A stretch of 64,000 nucleotides of DNA. Origin: Polyangiaceae bacterium (GTDB lineage Bacteria; Myxococcota_A; Polyangia; Polyangiales; Polyangiaceae). Both the position numbers and the translations under genes were made by a program. Below the pieces are notes generated by a model. The model had not been told where the DNA came from, searched no databases, and worked only from the letters and a program-made list of their open reading frames with translations. Numbering within the stretch: the stretch's first letter is position 1; every line of letters begins with the position of its first letter. Of the stretch, positions 27,062-36,206 are shown piece after piece. The stretch lies in NCBI GenBank assembly GCA_019637265.1, contig JAHBVY010000005.1, forward strand, positions 124,001 to 188,000, given 5' to 3'.

Positions 27062-27804
27062 GCGCGCCTCGCGTGGTGCGCGAGGCCGCGGCGCTGGTCA
27101 TCGGGGATGAGCTGCTGAGCGGGAAGATCCGCGACGAGAACATCTACGAGCTCGCGCGGCTGCTCCGGAGCCTGGGGGTGGTGCTGCGGCGAGTGGTCAT
27201 GGTAGGTGACGATTTAGAGACGATCAGCGACGAGCTGCGCGCGCTGAGCGCGCGTTACGATCTCGTGTTCACGAGCGGCGGCGTGGGGCCGACCCACGAC
27301 GACATCACGGTGGACGCCGTGGCGCGCGCGTTCGACGTCGCCGCGGCGGTGCACCCGGAGCTCGAGGCGCTGCTCCGCGCCGCGTACGGCGCGCGTTACC
27401 ACGCGGGCTTCGAGCGCATGGCGCTGGCGCCCGTGGGCGCGGAGCTTTTCCGCACGGAAGAGGTGCCGTGGCCCACCATCATCATGCAGAACGTGTGGGT
27501 GCTGCCGGGCGTGCCCGAGGTGTTCCGCATGAAGCTCCGTCAGGTAGCCAGTCGAGTGGAGGGAGCGCGCCAATTCGTCACGCGCGCGGTGCTCACGCGC
27601 ATGGACGAAGGCGACCTGAAGCCGCTGCTCGACGAGGTGGTGGCGCGCTTCCCGGAGGTGCAGGTGGGCTCGTACCCGCGCTGGCGCAGCGAGGAGTACA
27701 AGACGAAGATCACCTTCGACGCGGCGACCGAGGCCGCGCTCGAGGAGGCAGTGGCCGCCTTCCTTCAGCTCCTCCCCGAGGGCGAGCCGCAAGGCGTGGT
27801 GTGA
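27058..27804 (+). CDS. CinA-type molybdopterin-binding domain protein
   Basis: The 248-residue protein starts at GTG 27058, overlapping the xseB stop by 4 bp. It matches the MoCF_biosynth domain of CinA: AAALVIGDELLSGKIRDENI, VVMVGDDLETI and the FTSGGVGPTHDDIT loop, then WVLPGVPEVF. It lacks the C-terminal nicotinamide-deamidase domain of full CinA. Family members of this short type are annotated as competence/damage-inducible protein A, with uncertain enzyme activity. Confidence 0.9.
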   Translation: MSAPRVVREAAALVIGDELLSGKIRDENIYELARLLRSLGVVLRRVVMVGDDLETISDELRALSARYDLVFTSGGVGPTHDDITVDAVARAFDVAAAVHPELEALLRAAYGARYHAGFERMALAPVGAELFRTEEVPWPTIIMQNVWVLPGVPEVFRMKLRQVASRVEGARQFVTRAVLTRMDEGDLKPLLDEVVARFPEVQVGSYPRWRSEEYKTKITFDAATEAALEEAVAAFLQLLPEGEPQGVV

Positions 27805-28132
27805 GCGCAAGGCAGCGGCGTGACCGCTGAGCCCGTATCGGAGGGCACGGCAACAGGTTCGGGAGGTTACCCGCCGCCTCTTCGCGTCCGAGAAGCTTGG
27901 TTTTTAGGGGGTTGGACGGCACCGCGCTGGTCCCACCGCGCGACTCGTGCAACCGTCAATCTAACTGATGATTGCCCCATGGAGTCCGACGATGCCGCCG
28001 GCGGCCGCTCGCCGCCGCCGGCTCCGCGCGAGCGCGCCCGCGTGAGACTCGCTGTATCCTCAGGGAAATCCGACGGCTCCTGCGCGCGCCGCGCCAGCGT
28101 GACGCCGGGCACGGCGCTTGCTCTCGGTGTGC
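27805..28132. other. 328-bp intergenic stretch
   Basis: No gene is supported here. It holds copy 5 of the dispersed element at 27910-27925 and a short GTCAATCTAACTGATG dyad-like word near 27955. The rest has ordinary coding-like GC content but no start with a ribosome-binding site. Confidence 0.6.
27910..27925 (+). repeat. Dispersed intergenic element, copy 5
   Basis: The 16-bp core is preceded by GGTTTTTAGGGG. It lies about 105 bp downstream of the CinA-like gene and on its strand. Confidence 0.92.
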
Positions 28133-28789
28133 ATGCTCCAGCTCGCCGCCGCACCTTCGCTTCACCCCGTCGTTCCTCACGCCGAGCAGGACACTCACGC
28201 GCTGCTGGTGGAGCTGCTCGGGAGCACCCGCTGTGGCATCAGCGCGAGTGAGCTCGCGGGCGCCATCCTCGGCCTCACCGGCGGCTTGGCGGAGGCACGC
28301 CGGCTTGGCGTCGCGGGCCTCGTGGATCTGGGCCTGTTGGATCGCCAAGCCATCCGGCTGCTCGCGGCGCTCGAGCTCGGCGCCCGCGCGCTGCGCGACG
28401 AGCTCGCCGGGCGGCGCCTTCGCATCGCGGGCTCGAGCGACGTCATCGCCTGGGCCACGCCGCAGCTCGCCACCCTCGATCACGAAGAGGTGTGGCTGCT
28501 CAGCCTGGACGGCGCCGGTGGGCTACTGCAAGCCGAGCGCATCGGCCGAGGCGGCATCCACGGCTGCTCGCTGTTGCCGCGCGACGTGCTGCGCCCCGCG
28601 ATCCGCTCGGGCGCCTCCGCGATGATCTTGGTCCACAACCACCCGAGCGGCGATCCGAGCCCCAGCCCCGATGACGTGGCGATGACGCGCGCCCTGCGCC
28701 ACGCCGCGGAGGCGGTGGGCACCCCGCTGCTCGATCACGTCATCGTCGCGCGGCGCGGCGCCACCTCCCTAGCGGATGCACTCGAGTGA
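28133..28789 (+). CDS. radC: RadC-family JAB-domain protein
   Basis: The 218-residue protein (ATG 28133; a GTG at 28127 and a TTG at 28118 are alternatives) is the usual RadC length. An N-terminal helix-hairpin-helix-like half precedes the JAB/MPN domain. Its zinc motif is intact: ILVHNHPSGDPSPSPDD, with H168, H170 and D181, and Glu residues at 118-119. RadC proteins were first linked to DNA repair, but their real activity is unsettled. Confidence 0.92.
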   Translation: MLQLAAAPSLHPVVPHAEQDTHALLVELLGSTRCGISASELAGAILGLTGGLAEARRLGVAGLVDLGLLDRQAIRLLAALELGARALRDELAGRRLRIAGSSDVIAWATPQLATLDHEEVWLLSLDGAGGLLQAERIGRGGIHGCSLLPRDVLRPAIRSGASAMILVHNHPSGDPSPSPDDVAMTRALRHAAEAVGTPLLDHVIVARRGATSLADALE

Positions 28790-28894
28790 GGGGGCCAAAC
28801 CCCAAACCCCTCGAATGATTCGGCCTGACCCAGGGCGCGCGGCGCGCCACCGTGGGTGTAGCCAGCACAGCCAGCCCTGGCTATCCTGGCGGCG

Positions 28895-30262
28895 ATGTTG
28901 GAAGGCGTCAGCCAGGTCGAGGCGGAATCCCTAAGGTTCGCGGCGCTGACCGATGTAGGGCGGGAGCGAGGCCATAATGAGGATAATTTCCTCATGGACA
29001 GGCGCATGAGCCTGTTCCTCGTGTGCGACGGCATGGGTGGCCACGCCGCGGGTGAGGTCGCGAGCGCGATGGCGGTGCGCGCCTTCCACGAGGAGCTGAA
29101 GGCCTCTTGGGATTTGGTGGAGGACTTCCGCCAGGGCAAGCGCGGCGCGGAGCGGGTCACCCGGCGTGAGATCATGAACATGCTGGAGTTCGCGGTGAAC
29201 CGCGCCTCCATGCGCGTGCACGAAGCCGCCAAGGCGGACGACCAGAAGCGCGGCATGGGCACCACCTTGATCGGGGTGCTCGTGGTGGGGAAAGAGGCGT
29301 TCATCGTCCACGTGGGGGACAGCCGCCTCTACCTGCTGCGGAGCGGCGCCATCGAGCAGGTCACCGAAGATCACAACGTGATGAACGAGCTGCTCAAGCG
29401 CAAGAAGATGACGCGCGAGCAGGTGGAGAAGCTGCCGCAGCGCAACGCGGTGACGCGCGCGGTGGGGGTGTACGAGCACGTGGAGCCGGACACCCTGGTG
29501 CTCGATCTGGCCGAGGGAGATCGCCTGCTTTTGTGCAGCGATGGGCTCAGCATGTACTTCGAGGACGATCTCGAGGGCCTGGGCCAGCTGCTCCGGGTGG
29601 AGGACGAGAACGACGCCGTGAAGGGCCTGGTGGAGCGCGCCAACGAGCTCGGCGGGAAGGACAACATCACCGCGGTGGTGGTGTCGGTGGTGCAGAGCGG
29701 CGCGGGCGACGACCGCCTGCGCAAGCTCGCCCTGCGCCGGAAGTTGCTCGCGCGCACGCCGCTGTTCCGCCCGCTGAACGACCGCGAGATCTTGCGCGTG
29801 CTGCAGGTGACCACGACCACGCAGTACCAAGACGGCGACGTCGTGATGCGCGAAGGTGAGACGGGGGACGAGCTGTTCATCGTGCTGAGCGGCAAGATCC
29901 AGGTGCGCCATGGCGACTCGGTGATCGCGACGCTCAGCGCGGGGGAGCACGTGGGGGAGATGGCGCTCATCCGCAGCCAGCCTCGAAGCGCCACGGTGCA
30001 GAGCGAGGGCACCTCGGAGCTGATGGTGATTCGTCGCGCTGACTTCTTTGATATCTTGCGCAAGGAGCATCAGCTCGCGGTGAAGCTGCTGTGGCAGTTC
30101 ACCGGGGTGCTCGCGGATCGGCTCGCCGCCACCAATCGTGAGCTGAGCGTGGCGAAGGAGGGCCTCGGCGACGCCATCCAGGAGATCTACCCGGAGGACG
30201 AGGACGACGATCGCAAGACGCTGATCATGCTGCCGCCGCTCGAGCTGGGCGACGACGGATGA
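28895..30262 (+). CDS. PP2C phosphatase fused to a cyclic-nucleotide-binding domain
   Basis: The 455-residue protein has a complete PP2C phosphatase domain at about residues 12-270: VGRERGHNEDNF, the metal-binding VCDGMGGHAAGE, VHVGDSRLYLLR, CSDGLSMYF and GGKDNITAVVV. A cyclic-nucleotide-binding domain follows at about 305-415. Its phosphate-binding cassette GEMALIRSQPRSATV keeps the Glu and Arg expected for ligand binding. It should dephosphorylate Ser/Thr in the cytoplasm under cNMP control and may counteract kinases such as the one at 1260; that pairing is inference. A 4-bp ATGA overlap couples it to the next gene. Confidence 0.94.
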   Translation: MLEGVSQVEAESLRFAALTDVGRERGHNEDNFLMDRRMSLFLVCDGMGGHAAGEVASAMAVRAFHEELKASWDLVEDFRQGKRGAERVTRREIMNMLEFAVNRASMRVHEAAKADDQKRGMGTTLIGVLVVGKEAFIVHVGDSRLYLLRSGAIEQVTEDHNVMNELLKRKKMTREQVEKLPQRNAVTRAVGVYEHVEPDTLVLDLAEGDRLLLCSDGLSMYFEDDLEGLGQLLRVEDENDAVKGLVERANELGGKDNITAVVVSVVQSGAGDDRLRKLALRRKLLARTPLFRPLNDREILRVLQVTTTTQYQDGDVVMREGETGDELFIVLSGKIQVRHGDSVIATLSAGEHVGEMALIRSQPRSATVQSEGTSELMVIRRADFFDILRKEHQLAVKLLWQFTGVLADRLAATNRELSVAKEGLGDAIQEIYPEDEDDDRKTLIMLPPLELGDDG

Positions 30263-31350
30263 GGCGCAGGCTCGACGCCACCCCCGAGCGCTATGCCCTT
30301 GGAGCGCTCCTTCTCGCCTGCATCGCGTGCGACGACGGGCCGAAGCAGCCGCCACCCATCAGCCACCCAGCGCTCGGGAGTGAGCAGCGCCCGGCGCCGA
30401 GCGTGGACGGCTCCGTTTCCTTGCGGACCGCCGCGGCCCCCGCCGTCAGTGCGTTGGTCCCATCGGACGCCCCCGCTTGCCGCGTGATGAGCGCGAGCCA
30501 GGTGCAGGAAGCAGGCAAGCCTGTGACCGCGGGCGCGCTCTTGGATGGCGAGGCCTGGCTCGATCTCGAGGCGGGCGGTGAGCTGCGCGTGCGGCACACG
30601 CGCAGCGCTCGCGAGCTGGGCATCAGCGGCCCGGCGCGGGTCCGCCCCTGCCCGGAGGGGTTGGAAGGTGCCTGGCTCGAGCGCGGCACCCTCACCGCCG
30701 CCGCGGGCGCCGGCGCGAGGCCCGGGGCGATGGTGTGGGTCAGCACCCCGCACGGCCTGGTGGAGTGGGGCGAGGCGCAGCTGACGGTGGAGGTGACGCC
30801 AAGCCACACTCAGGCCACGCTGCGGTCCGGCGCCATCGCGGTGAGCGCCGCGGTGGGCTCCACCCTCGCCGCACCGAGGGGTGCCACGAAGAGCCGCCTG
30901 AGCGGACGCGGCACCAGCAAGCTCCAAGGAGCCCCCAACCTCGAGGCGCTCACCGCCGCCTGCGAGGAAGCCGCGGCCGCTGCGGAGGAGGCTGCGCAGG
31001 CCTTGCTCAGCGTCCCCGGCAGCTCACCCAGCGCGCCACCCGTGGTCAGCCCCAAGGCGCCAGCACCCAGCGCAGCGCCATCCAGCGCGGCGCCAGCGCC
31101 CAGCGCAGCGCCATCCAGCGCAGCACCAGCGCCCAGCGCACCACTCGAACGCCGGAGCCTCGGCGGGCTGGCGCGCGCCCACGCGGAGGCCCGTTCAGCG
31201 GCTCGAGAGGCCTGCGCGTCCGCAGGCGCTGCCCTCGCTGGGGCGGAGAATCCCATCGCCGCGCGCCTCACGAAGGCCGACGCGCGCTGGCGGCTCCTCC
31301 CGCGGCGTGCGCCCGGGGATGCAGCCAAGGGGGCCGAAGCGGCCGAGTGA
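30259..31350 (+). CDS. FecR-like lipoprotein
   Basis: The 363-residue product overlaps the phosphatase gene by 4 bp. The lipobox IAC follows a hydrophobic segment. Residues about 85-215 have FecR-type strands (LLDGEAWLDLEAGGELRVRHT, WVSTPHGLVEWGEAQLTVEV, ATLRSGAIAV). Then come an Ala/Glu helix and an imperfect PSAAPSSAAPA repeat at about 255-295. FecR-domain proteins sense or organise envelope components. Here no sigma factor or TonB gene is nearby, so a classical FecR role is unlikely. Confidence 0.7.
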   Translation: MRRRLDATPERYALGALLLACIACDDGPKQPPPISHPALGSEQRPAPSVDGSVSLRTAAAPAVSALVPSDAPACRVMSASQVQEAGKPVTAGALLDGEAWLDLEAGGELRVRHTRSARELGISGPARVRPCPEGLEGAWLERGTLTAAAGAGARPGAMVWVSTPHGLVEWGEAQLTVEVTPSHTQATLRSGAIAVSAAVGSTLAAPRGATKSRLSGRGTSKLQGAPNLEALTAACEEAAAAAEEAAQALLSVPGSSPSAPPVVSPKAPAPSAAPSSAAPAPSAAPSSAAPAPSAPLERRSLGGLARAHAEARSAAREACASAGAALAGAENPIAARLTKADARWRLLPRRAPGDAAKGAEAAE

Positions 31351-31352
31351 TG

Positions 31353-31382
31353 TTGACAGTTTCGCCCCCCCGAAAGTAGCGT
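31353..31382 (+). promoter_or_regulatory. Possible sigma70-type promoter
   Basis: TTGACA (31353-31358) is separated by 18 bp from TAGCGT (31377-31382), 33 bp before the start of the outer-membrane protein gene at 31416. The -35 box is perfect; the -10 box matches poorly. Confidence 0.45.
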
Positions 31383-31415
31383 CCGGAGAGGCACCGGTGT
31401 GAGGTCTCTGAAGTC

Positions 31416-33035
31416 ATGAGCAATCGCGAGCTTGGTTTACGTCGATGGCGCGGCGCGCGCGGGCCCCGCGCGTACGGTGCCAGCACCGCGCTCCATCGCG
31501 GCTTGATGGCGGGCGCTGCCCTCGCGTCGTGCTGCTACGCGGTCACTGCGCACGCCGAAGAGCCGCGGAAGGTGACCGAGCCGCGCGTCTTCGGGGAGCC
31601 CTCGGAGATCACGAACGTGGTGGACGCCTTCGACGGGGACGACCCGATCGACATCCACCTCACCCTCGGCTACCAGCACACCTGGAAGAGCGCGAAGATC
31701 CGCCGGGAGACCTTCATCGATCAATCCGGGCTCGCGGGCGGCGGCTACACCGCGAACGGCCTGAACGTCGCCGAGTACTCCGAGAGCACCGCGCGCCTCA
31801 ACACCAAGGCGGAGATCGGCATCTTCAAAGATCTGGCGCTGATCATCCGGCTGCCCATCATCCTCGCCAACGACCGTGAGCTGTCGTCGCTGGAGGGCAG
31901 CGACCGGAGCCTGGGCATCGCCGCCCAGGGTGAGCCGGGGGAGCAGCTGTTCCGGCTGCCGTTCAAGGCGCCCACGCGCAGCGGCATCGAGTACCTCGCG
32001 CTGGGGCTCGATTTCGGCATCATGAACCAGTACCGCGACCCGACGAAGCCCACCTGGGTGTTCGGGTTCGAGGGGCGGTTCAACGTCAGCGAGCCGATGC
32101 ACGCGTGCAACGAGAACGAGTCGGGGTTGAACCTCGCCGGCACGCGTCAGGTGAAGTGCGCCGAGCCGTCGGACATCGATCGCGATGGCGTGGCTTCAGA
32201 GCACTTCGACCGCACCGGCGGCGGCAACATCCAGCTCGACGGCACCCGCTCGGGGACGCGCGAGGCGGGCGTGAGCCGCGGCACCACGGCGCTCGAGGTC
32301 CACACCTACCTGTCGAAGCGCATCAAGTACATCGAGCCCTACGGCGGCTTCCGCGCGCTGTTCGAGTTCCAGAACTCGTCGAGCGACTACGGCCAGTCGG
32401 ATCTCAAGGGCACCCTGGTGAACCACCCGCCCATCCGCGGCACCTTCCTGATGGGCCTGAACGTCATCCCCTGGGAGGTGCGCGATCAGCACCAGCGGGT
32501 GGCGTTCGATTTCCGCTTCGCCGGCACCTACGTGTCGGAGGGCCGCGACTACTCGGAGCTGTTCGACGCCCTCGGCTCGAGCGACGCGCCGTCGCTGCGC
32601 GCGCCGAACTTCGCGGAGTACCAGCGGGACCCGGCAGCTCCGGGGGACCCCACGCGCTCCGTGGTGAACCCGTCGTCGCAGAAGGTTTACTTCACGGGCC
32701 TGACGGACGTGCAGCAGCACGGCGAGTACCGCTTCAGCACGGACTTCGTGTGGCAGGCCGGCGAGTACATCAAGTTCAACGTGGGCGCGGCCTACACCAT
32801 CGTGCAGGGCCACCTGATCTCGTTCGATCAGCCGTGCAACCCGGACCACAACGACAACCTCTCCAAGTCGGGGCCCTGCCGCCGCGCCGCGGCCAGCGGC
32901 GTTCAGGGGAGCTTCACCTCCACCGGGATCCCGAACCCGAACTACCGCGCGTCGATCAACGTGCCGGGGCGGCGCTTCAAGGTGGACGACTCCAGCGCCT
33001 TCGAGGCCTGGCTCAACGCCACGGTCATGTTCTGA
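31416..33035 (+). CDS. Putative outer-membrane beta-barrel protein
   Basis: The 539-residue protein has a signal peptide ending near THAEEP. The mature part is rich in alternating aromatic strands (IHLTLGYQHTWK, IKYIEPYGGFRALFEF, YIKFNVGAAYTIVQG) and ends in Phe (NATVMF), the usual recognition end of barrel proteins. I do not recognise a named family. It is followed after 9 bp by another envelope gene. Confidence 0.8.
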   Translation: MSNRELGLRRWRGARGPRAYGASTALHRGLMAGAALASCCYAVTAHAEEPRKVTEPRVFGEPSEITNVVDAFDGDDPIDIHLTLGYQHTWKSAKIRRETFIDQSGLAGGGYTANGLNVAEYSESTARLNTKAEIGIFKDLALIIRLPIILANDRELSSLEGSDRSLGIAAQGEPGEQLFRLPFKAPTRSGIEYLALGLDFGIMNQYRDPTKPTWVFGFEGRFNVSEPMHACNENESGLNLAGTRQVKCAEPSDIDRDGVASEHFDRTGGGNIQLDGTRSGTREAGVSRGTTALEVHTYLSKRIKYIEPYGGFRALFEFQNSSSDYGQSDLKGTLVNHPPIRGTFLMGLNVIPWEVRDQHQRVAFDFRFAGTYVSEGRDYSELFDALGSSDAPSLRAPNFAEYQRDPAAPGDPTRSVVNPSSQKVYFTGLTDVQQHGEYRFSTDFVWQAGEYIKFNVGAAYTIVQGHLISFDQPCNPDHNDNLSKSGPCRRAAASGVQGSFTSTGIPNPNYRASINVPGRRFKVDDSSAFEAWLNATVMF

Positions 33036-33044
33036 GCCGCGGCG

Positions 33045-34643
33045 ATGCTGAGGTGCTCGCCTGCTGAGCTGGTGGCGGCGCGCCTCGCGGCGGCTTGCAT
33101 CGCGGCGGGGTGCTTGGTCACGGCGCCGCTCGCCGCCCAGCCCGCTGACGCCCTGGATGGAGGCGCGGCGCCCACCGACGAGGCGCCGAGCGACAACCCC
33201 GACCAGGCCGGTGACGCAGGTCCAGCGGTCGGCGAGCCATCAGGTCAGCCTGACGAACCAGGCCAGGCAGAGCCCCCGTTGGCGCCGCTGCCCCCCGCGC
33301 GCTCAGGCGTGCGTGAAGATCCTCCCGAAGATCCCGAGGATACGGAGGACGACCAAGACGCCATCTTGGTGCTCCCCACGGTCACCGTGGGTGGTGAGCG
33401 CCCCACCCGGGAGACTCACCCGCGCTTGTTCCGCTTCGCGCGCCGCGTGGACTTCCTGCTGGCGGAGGCGGTGCAGGACATGGACCTCAGCCTCAGCGTG
33501 GCCGAGCCCGCAAACCTCCGGGCAGGTGAGCTGACTGAAGATCGATTGATCACGCTGGCGAGCGACGTGTGGGTGCTGCTGCCGGAGCTCAGCGTGGAGG
33601 CCGGGCAGCTCAGGCTGCGCCTCTCGGTGGTCGCGCCGCACGGCAAGGTGGTGATGGTGCGGAGCGAGCGCGTGCCGCCCGCCGAGCTCGAGGTGCGCCT
33701 GATGGTGATGGTGCGCGACCTGGTGCAAGCGGGCCGCGGCGCTGGAGCCCGCGCCGTGGAGCCTGGCGCGGGGGCGCTCACCACCGCCCAGCGCGCCCGC
33801 GGTGAGGGCCGCGCGGTGCTGGCGCTGAACAGCGCCCTCTTGGGCGGCTACGTGGGTTACTCGCTCCAACGCGCGGGCGGCTCGAACGACCCGCGCCTCA
33901 CCTACCCGCTGATCGCCCTGGGCACCGGCGTCGGGCTCGGTGGCTCGCTGATCGTCGCCGATGAGTGGGACGTGGGCCTCGGTGACGCGTGGTTCCTCTC
34001 GGCGGGGATGGTGTGGCCCACCTTGACCGGCGTGCTGCTCGCCAGCGCCTACAACGTCAGGGAAGATGATCGCTTTGCTTACGGCTTGGTCGGCGCCGTA
34101 GCCGGAGTGGGGCTCGGCACCTTCGCCCTGACCTTCCGTGGCATGGGCGAGGGCGGCGCCGCCATCACCCACTCCGGTGGTCTGGTGGGCGCGCTCGCGG
34201 GCTCACTGGTGCAGATTGGCTACGAGGGCTCGAGTGACGGCACGCCCACGCTGGGCGCGGGCTACGGCGCGGGGATCGGCGTGCTCTCCGCCGGGATCCT
34301 CGCCACGCAGATCTACCTGAGCTCGTCCCGCGTGCTGATGATCGACCTCGGCATCGGCCTCGGCGCGCTCACGGGCGCCGCCGCCGCGAGCCCCTTGGTG
34401 TTCGGGGACGACCCAGGCCCGGCGGAGAACCGCGCCTGGGCAGGCAGCGTCGCGGGCGGAGCGGTGCTCGGCGCCTTGATCGCCTACCTCATCACCACCT
34501 CGGACAGCGGGAGCGCCGCGCACGAGGGAGGCGCACCCAGTCAAGCAACCGTACTACCTTTCTTCGGCAGCGTGAGCACCGGGGTGGAGGTCAACGGGCG
34601 GATGATGACCGCGCCCGCCCTGGGCGTCTCCGGGCAGTTCTGA
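33045..34643 (+). CDS. Exported hypothetical membrane-associated protein
   Basis: The 532-residue product has a signal peptide ending near LAAQPAD and an acidic Pro/Asp-rich region (about 30-105). A mixed domain at about 115-235 (FRFARRVDFLLAEAVQDMDL) follows. The C-terminal 280 residues consist of Gly/Ala-rich strands or helices (GVGLGGSLIVADEW, GAVAGVGLGTFAL) and end in SGQF with a terminal Phe. That suggests an outer-membrane barrel, though Gly/Ala-rich inner-membrane helices cannot be excluded. It probably shares a transcript with the upstream gene. Confidence 0.72.
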   Translation: MLRCSPAELVAARLAAACIAAGCLVTAPLAAQPADALDGGAAPTDEAPSDNPDQAGDAGPAVGEPSGQPDEPGQAEPPLAPLPPARSGVREDPPEDPEDTEDDQDAILVLPTVTVGGERPTRETHPRLFRFARRVDFLLAEAVQDMDLSLSVAEPANLRAGELTEDRLITLASDVWVLLPELSVEAGQLRLRLSVVAPHGKVVMVRSERVPPAELEVRLMVMVRDLVQAGRGAGARAVEPGAGALTTAQRARGEGRAVLALNSALLGGYVGYSLQRAGGSNDPRLTYPLIALGTGVGLGGSLIVADEWDVGLGDAWFLSAGMVWPTLTGVLLASAYNVREDDRFAYGLVGAVAGVGLGTFALTFRGMGEGGAAITHSGGLVGALAGSLVQIGYEGSSDGTPTLGAGYGAGIGVLSAGILATQIYLSSSRVLMIDLGIGLGALTGAAAASPLVFGDDPGPAENRAWAGSVAGGAVLGALIAYLITTSDSGSAAHEGGAPSQATVLPFFGSVSTGVEVNGRMMTAPALGVSGQF

Positions 34644-34755
34644 TGGAGCGTGGCGGCTCTGAGGCAGCGCGCTCCGCGAAGGCGCACCGTGGCTCCTGGA
34701 GGGCCTTCGGTGGCTCTGGGGTGCAGGCGCTTCGCGTCTCCGGGCAGCTCTGATG
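34626..34755 (+). repeat. 20-bp direct repeat around a stop codon
   Basis: CGTCTCCGGGCAGTTCTGATG at the 3' end of the gene ending at 34643 recurs with one change just before 34755. The second copy ends exactly at the RluA-like start. It looks like a small duplication between the two genes. Confidence 0.7.
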
Positions 34756-35655
34756 ACGGCGCCGGGGCGCGAGCGGCGTGAGCAGCGGGTGCCTACGGCT
34801 CACGCTGGGCGGCGCCTGGATAGTTTCCTTGCGGAAATATTCGCGCTCGGGCGCAAGGCCGCGCGGCGGGCGATCCTGGAGGGGCAGGTTCAGGTCGCGG
34901 GGCGCGCCATCCGGCGCCCCAGCGCGCCGCTGCGCGAAGGTCAGCTAGTCGAATTATGGGCGGAACCGGAGCACCTCGCGCCCGACCCAGGGCCGCTCGA
35001 TGTAGTCACTGAGACTGATGAGCTGGTGGTGGTGCTCAAGCCCGCCGGACAACCCACGGCGCCGCTCCGCACCTTGGAGCGCGGCAGCCTGTGCGGGCGC
35101 CTGGTGGCGCGCTACCCGGAGATGCGCGGCGTGGGCTTCTCACCTCGCGAGCCGGGAGTGCTGCACCGGCTCGACACCGGGACCAGCGGCCTGGTGCTCG
35201 CCGCTCGGACTGAGCGCGCCTTCGAGGCGGTGCGCGCACTGTCGGCCCGAGGCCGCTTCCGGAAGCGCTACCTGGCGCTAGTCTGGGGCACGCCCGATCC
35301 GCCGAGCGGCGTCATCGACGCCCCACTCGAGCCCGACCCGAGCCGCGCCGGCTCCGTGCACCTCGGGGGCAGCTACCCCGCGCGCTCGAGCTACCGCGTG
35401 ATCGAGCGGGGGCATGGCAAGTCGCTCGTGGAGCTGTCCATCGAGCGCGCCTACCGTCATCAAATCCGCGTCCACCTGGCGTCCATCGGTCACCCACTGC
35501 TCGGCGACCCACGCTACGACCCTGAGCGGCGCCCCGCGCCACGCCTCGCGCTCCACGCGAGCACGCTCGAGCTCCAAGGCGAGCCCCCCTATCAACTGGT
35601 CGCCGAATCAAAGCTCCCCGCCGAGCTCGCCGAACTGCTCGTGGAAGGCGCCTAA
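34753..35655 (+). CDS. RluA-family 23S rRNA pseudouridine synthase
   Basis: The 300-residue protein has an S4 RNA-binding domain at about residues 15-70 (GRRLDSFLAEIFALGRKAA) and an RluA catalytic domain thereafter. The active-site loop GVLHRLDTGTSGLVLAA holds the catalytic Asp. The ERAYRHQIRVHLASIGHPLLGD segment is also conserved. It isomerises uridine in rRNA. RluA-C-D members differ mainly in target site; RluD-like is most likely because of the S4 domain, but the site is not certain. Confidence 0.92.
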   Translation: MTAPGRERREQRVPTAHAGRRLDSFLAEIFALGRKAARRAILEGQVQVAGRAIRRPSAPLREGQLVELWAEPEHLAPDPGPLDVVTETDELVVVLKPAGQPTAPLRTLERGSLCGRLVARYPEMRGVGFSPREPGVLHRLDTGTSGLVLAARTERAFEAVRALSARGRFRKRYLALVWGTPDPPSGVIDAPLEPDPSRAGSVHLGGSYPARSSYRVIERGHGKSLVELSIERAYRHQIRVHLASIGHPLLGDPRYDPERRPAPRLALHASTLELQGEPPYQLVAESKLPAELAELLVEGA

Positions 35656-35826
35656 GCGCCGCTCAGACGCCCGGCGCATGCCCAGCCCGAAGGCTACTGG
35701 GGCGACACACGAGACATCCTGTTTTTTTGGGGGGGGTTGGTAGCTCCGAGAGGCCCCGCGCGGCAACACAGTCGCTCGTCAGGATCCGTGTCGAGTATCT
35801 CCGTGGGTCAATTCAGGCCCAACCTG

Positions 35827-35934
35827 TCAGCCGCGGATCCAGTCCTCGAGCGTCACGCCGGGGATGCGCAGCTAGTGCTTCGTGTTGCCGGTGACGACAG
35901 TGGCCTTCTTCGCTGCCGCGATCACGCCGATCAT
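35827..35934 (-). pseudogene. Remnant of a VapC/FitB-type PIN toxin
   Basis: On the minus strand an ATG at 35934 overlaps the antitoxin stop (ATGA), as expected for the toxin partner. The frame then encodes VIAAAKKATVVTGNTKH, a stop, and RIPGVTLEDWIRG before a second stop. These are the C-terminal signatures of PIN toxins, where a Phe/Tyr normally stands at the stop position. The N-terminal two thirds, including the first acidic residues, are missing. So this is an internal deletion plus a nonsense mutation, and no active toxin is made. Confidence 0.78.
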
Positions 35935-36206
35935 AGGTCGACCGCGCGCCCCAGTGTGCGCGACTCCACGAGGCTGGCGGTCTCGGTGATGGCGTCGACG
36001 TCCGACTCCCACTTGCCCGCGAGCTGACGCCACGCCGCGACCTGTGCCTCCACGTCCGGCTCCTGTGCGGGCTCCGGGTGGCTACCGAGCCCAGTCTCCA
36101 GCAGGTGGATGATCTCCTGCGTCAGGCTGCGACGGTCGCGCTCCGCCGCTTGGCGGAGCGCCGCCAGCAAGCCATCCGGGAGGTTTTTGAGCGTGATGGA
36201 GGACAT
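35931..36206 (-). CDS. Orphan ribbon-helix-helix antitoxin (FitA/VapB-like)
   Basis: The 91-residue protein starts at ATG 36206 with the pattern SSITLKNLPDGLLAALRQAA, RDRRSLTQEIIHLLE, typical of Arc/FitA-type ribbon-helix-helix antitoxins. The C-terminal half (about 50-91) would be the toxin-binding part. Upstream is a dyad that could be its operator. Since the toxin gene is decayed, the antitoxin may persist as a stand-alone DNA-binding protein or as an anti-addiction factor. Confidence 0.85.
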   Translation of the reverse strand: MSSITLKNLPDGLLAALRQAAERDRRSLTQEIIHLLETGLGSHPEPAQEPDVEAQVAAWRQLAGKWESDVDAITETASLVESRTLGRAVDL

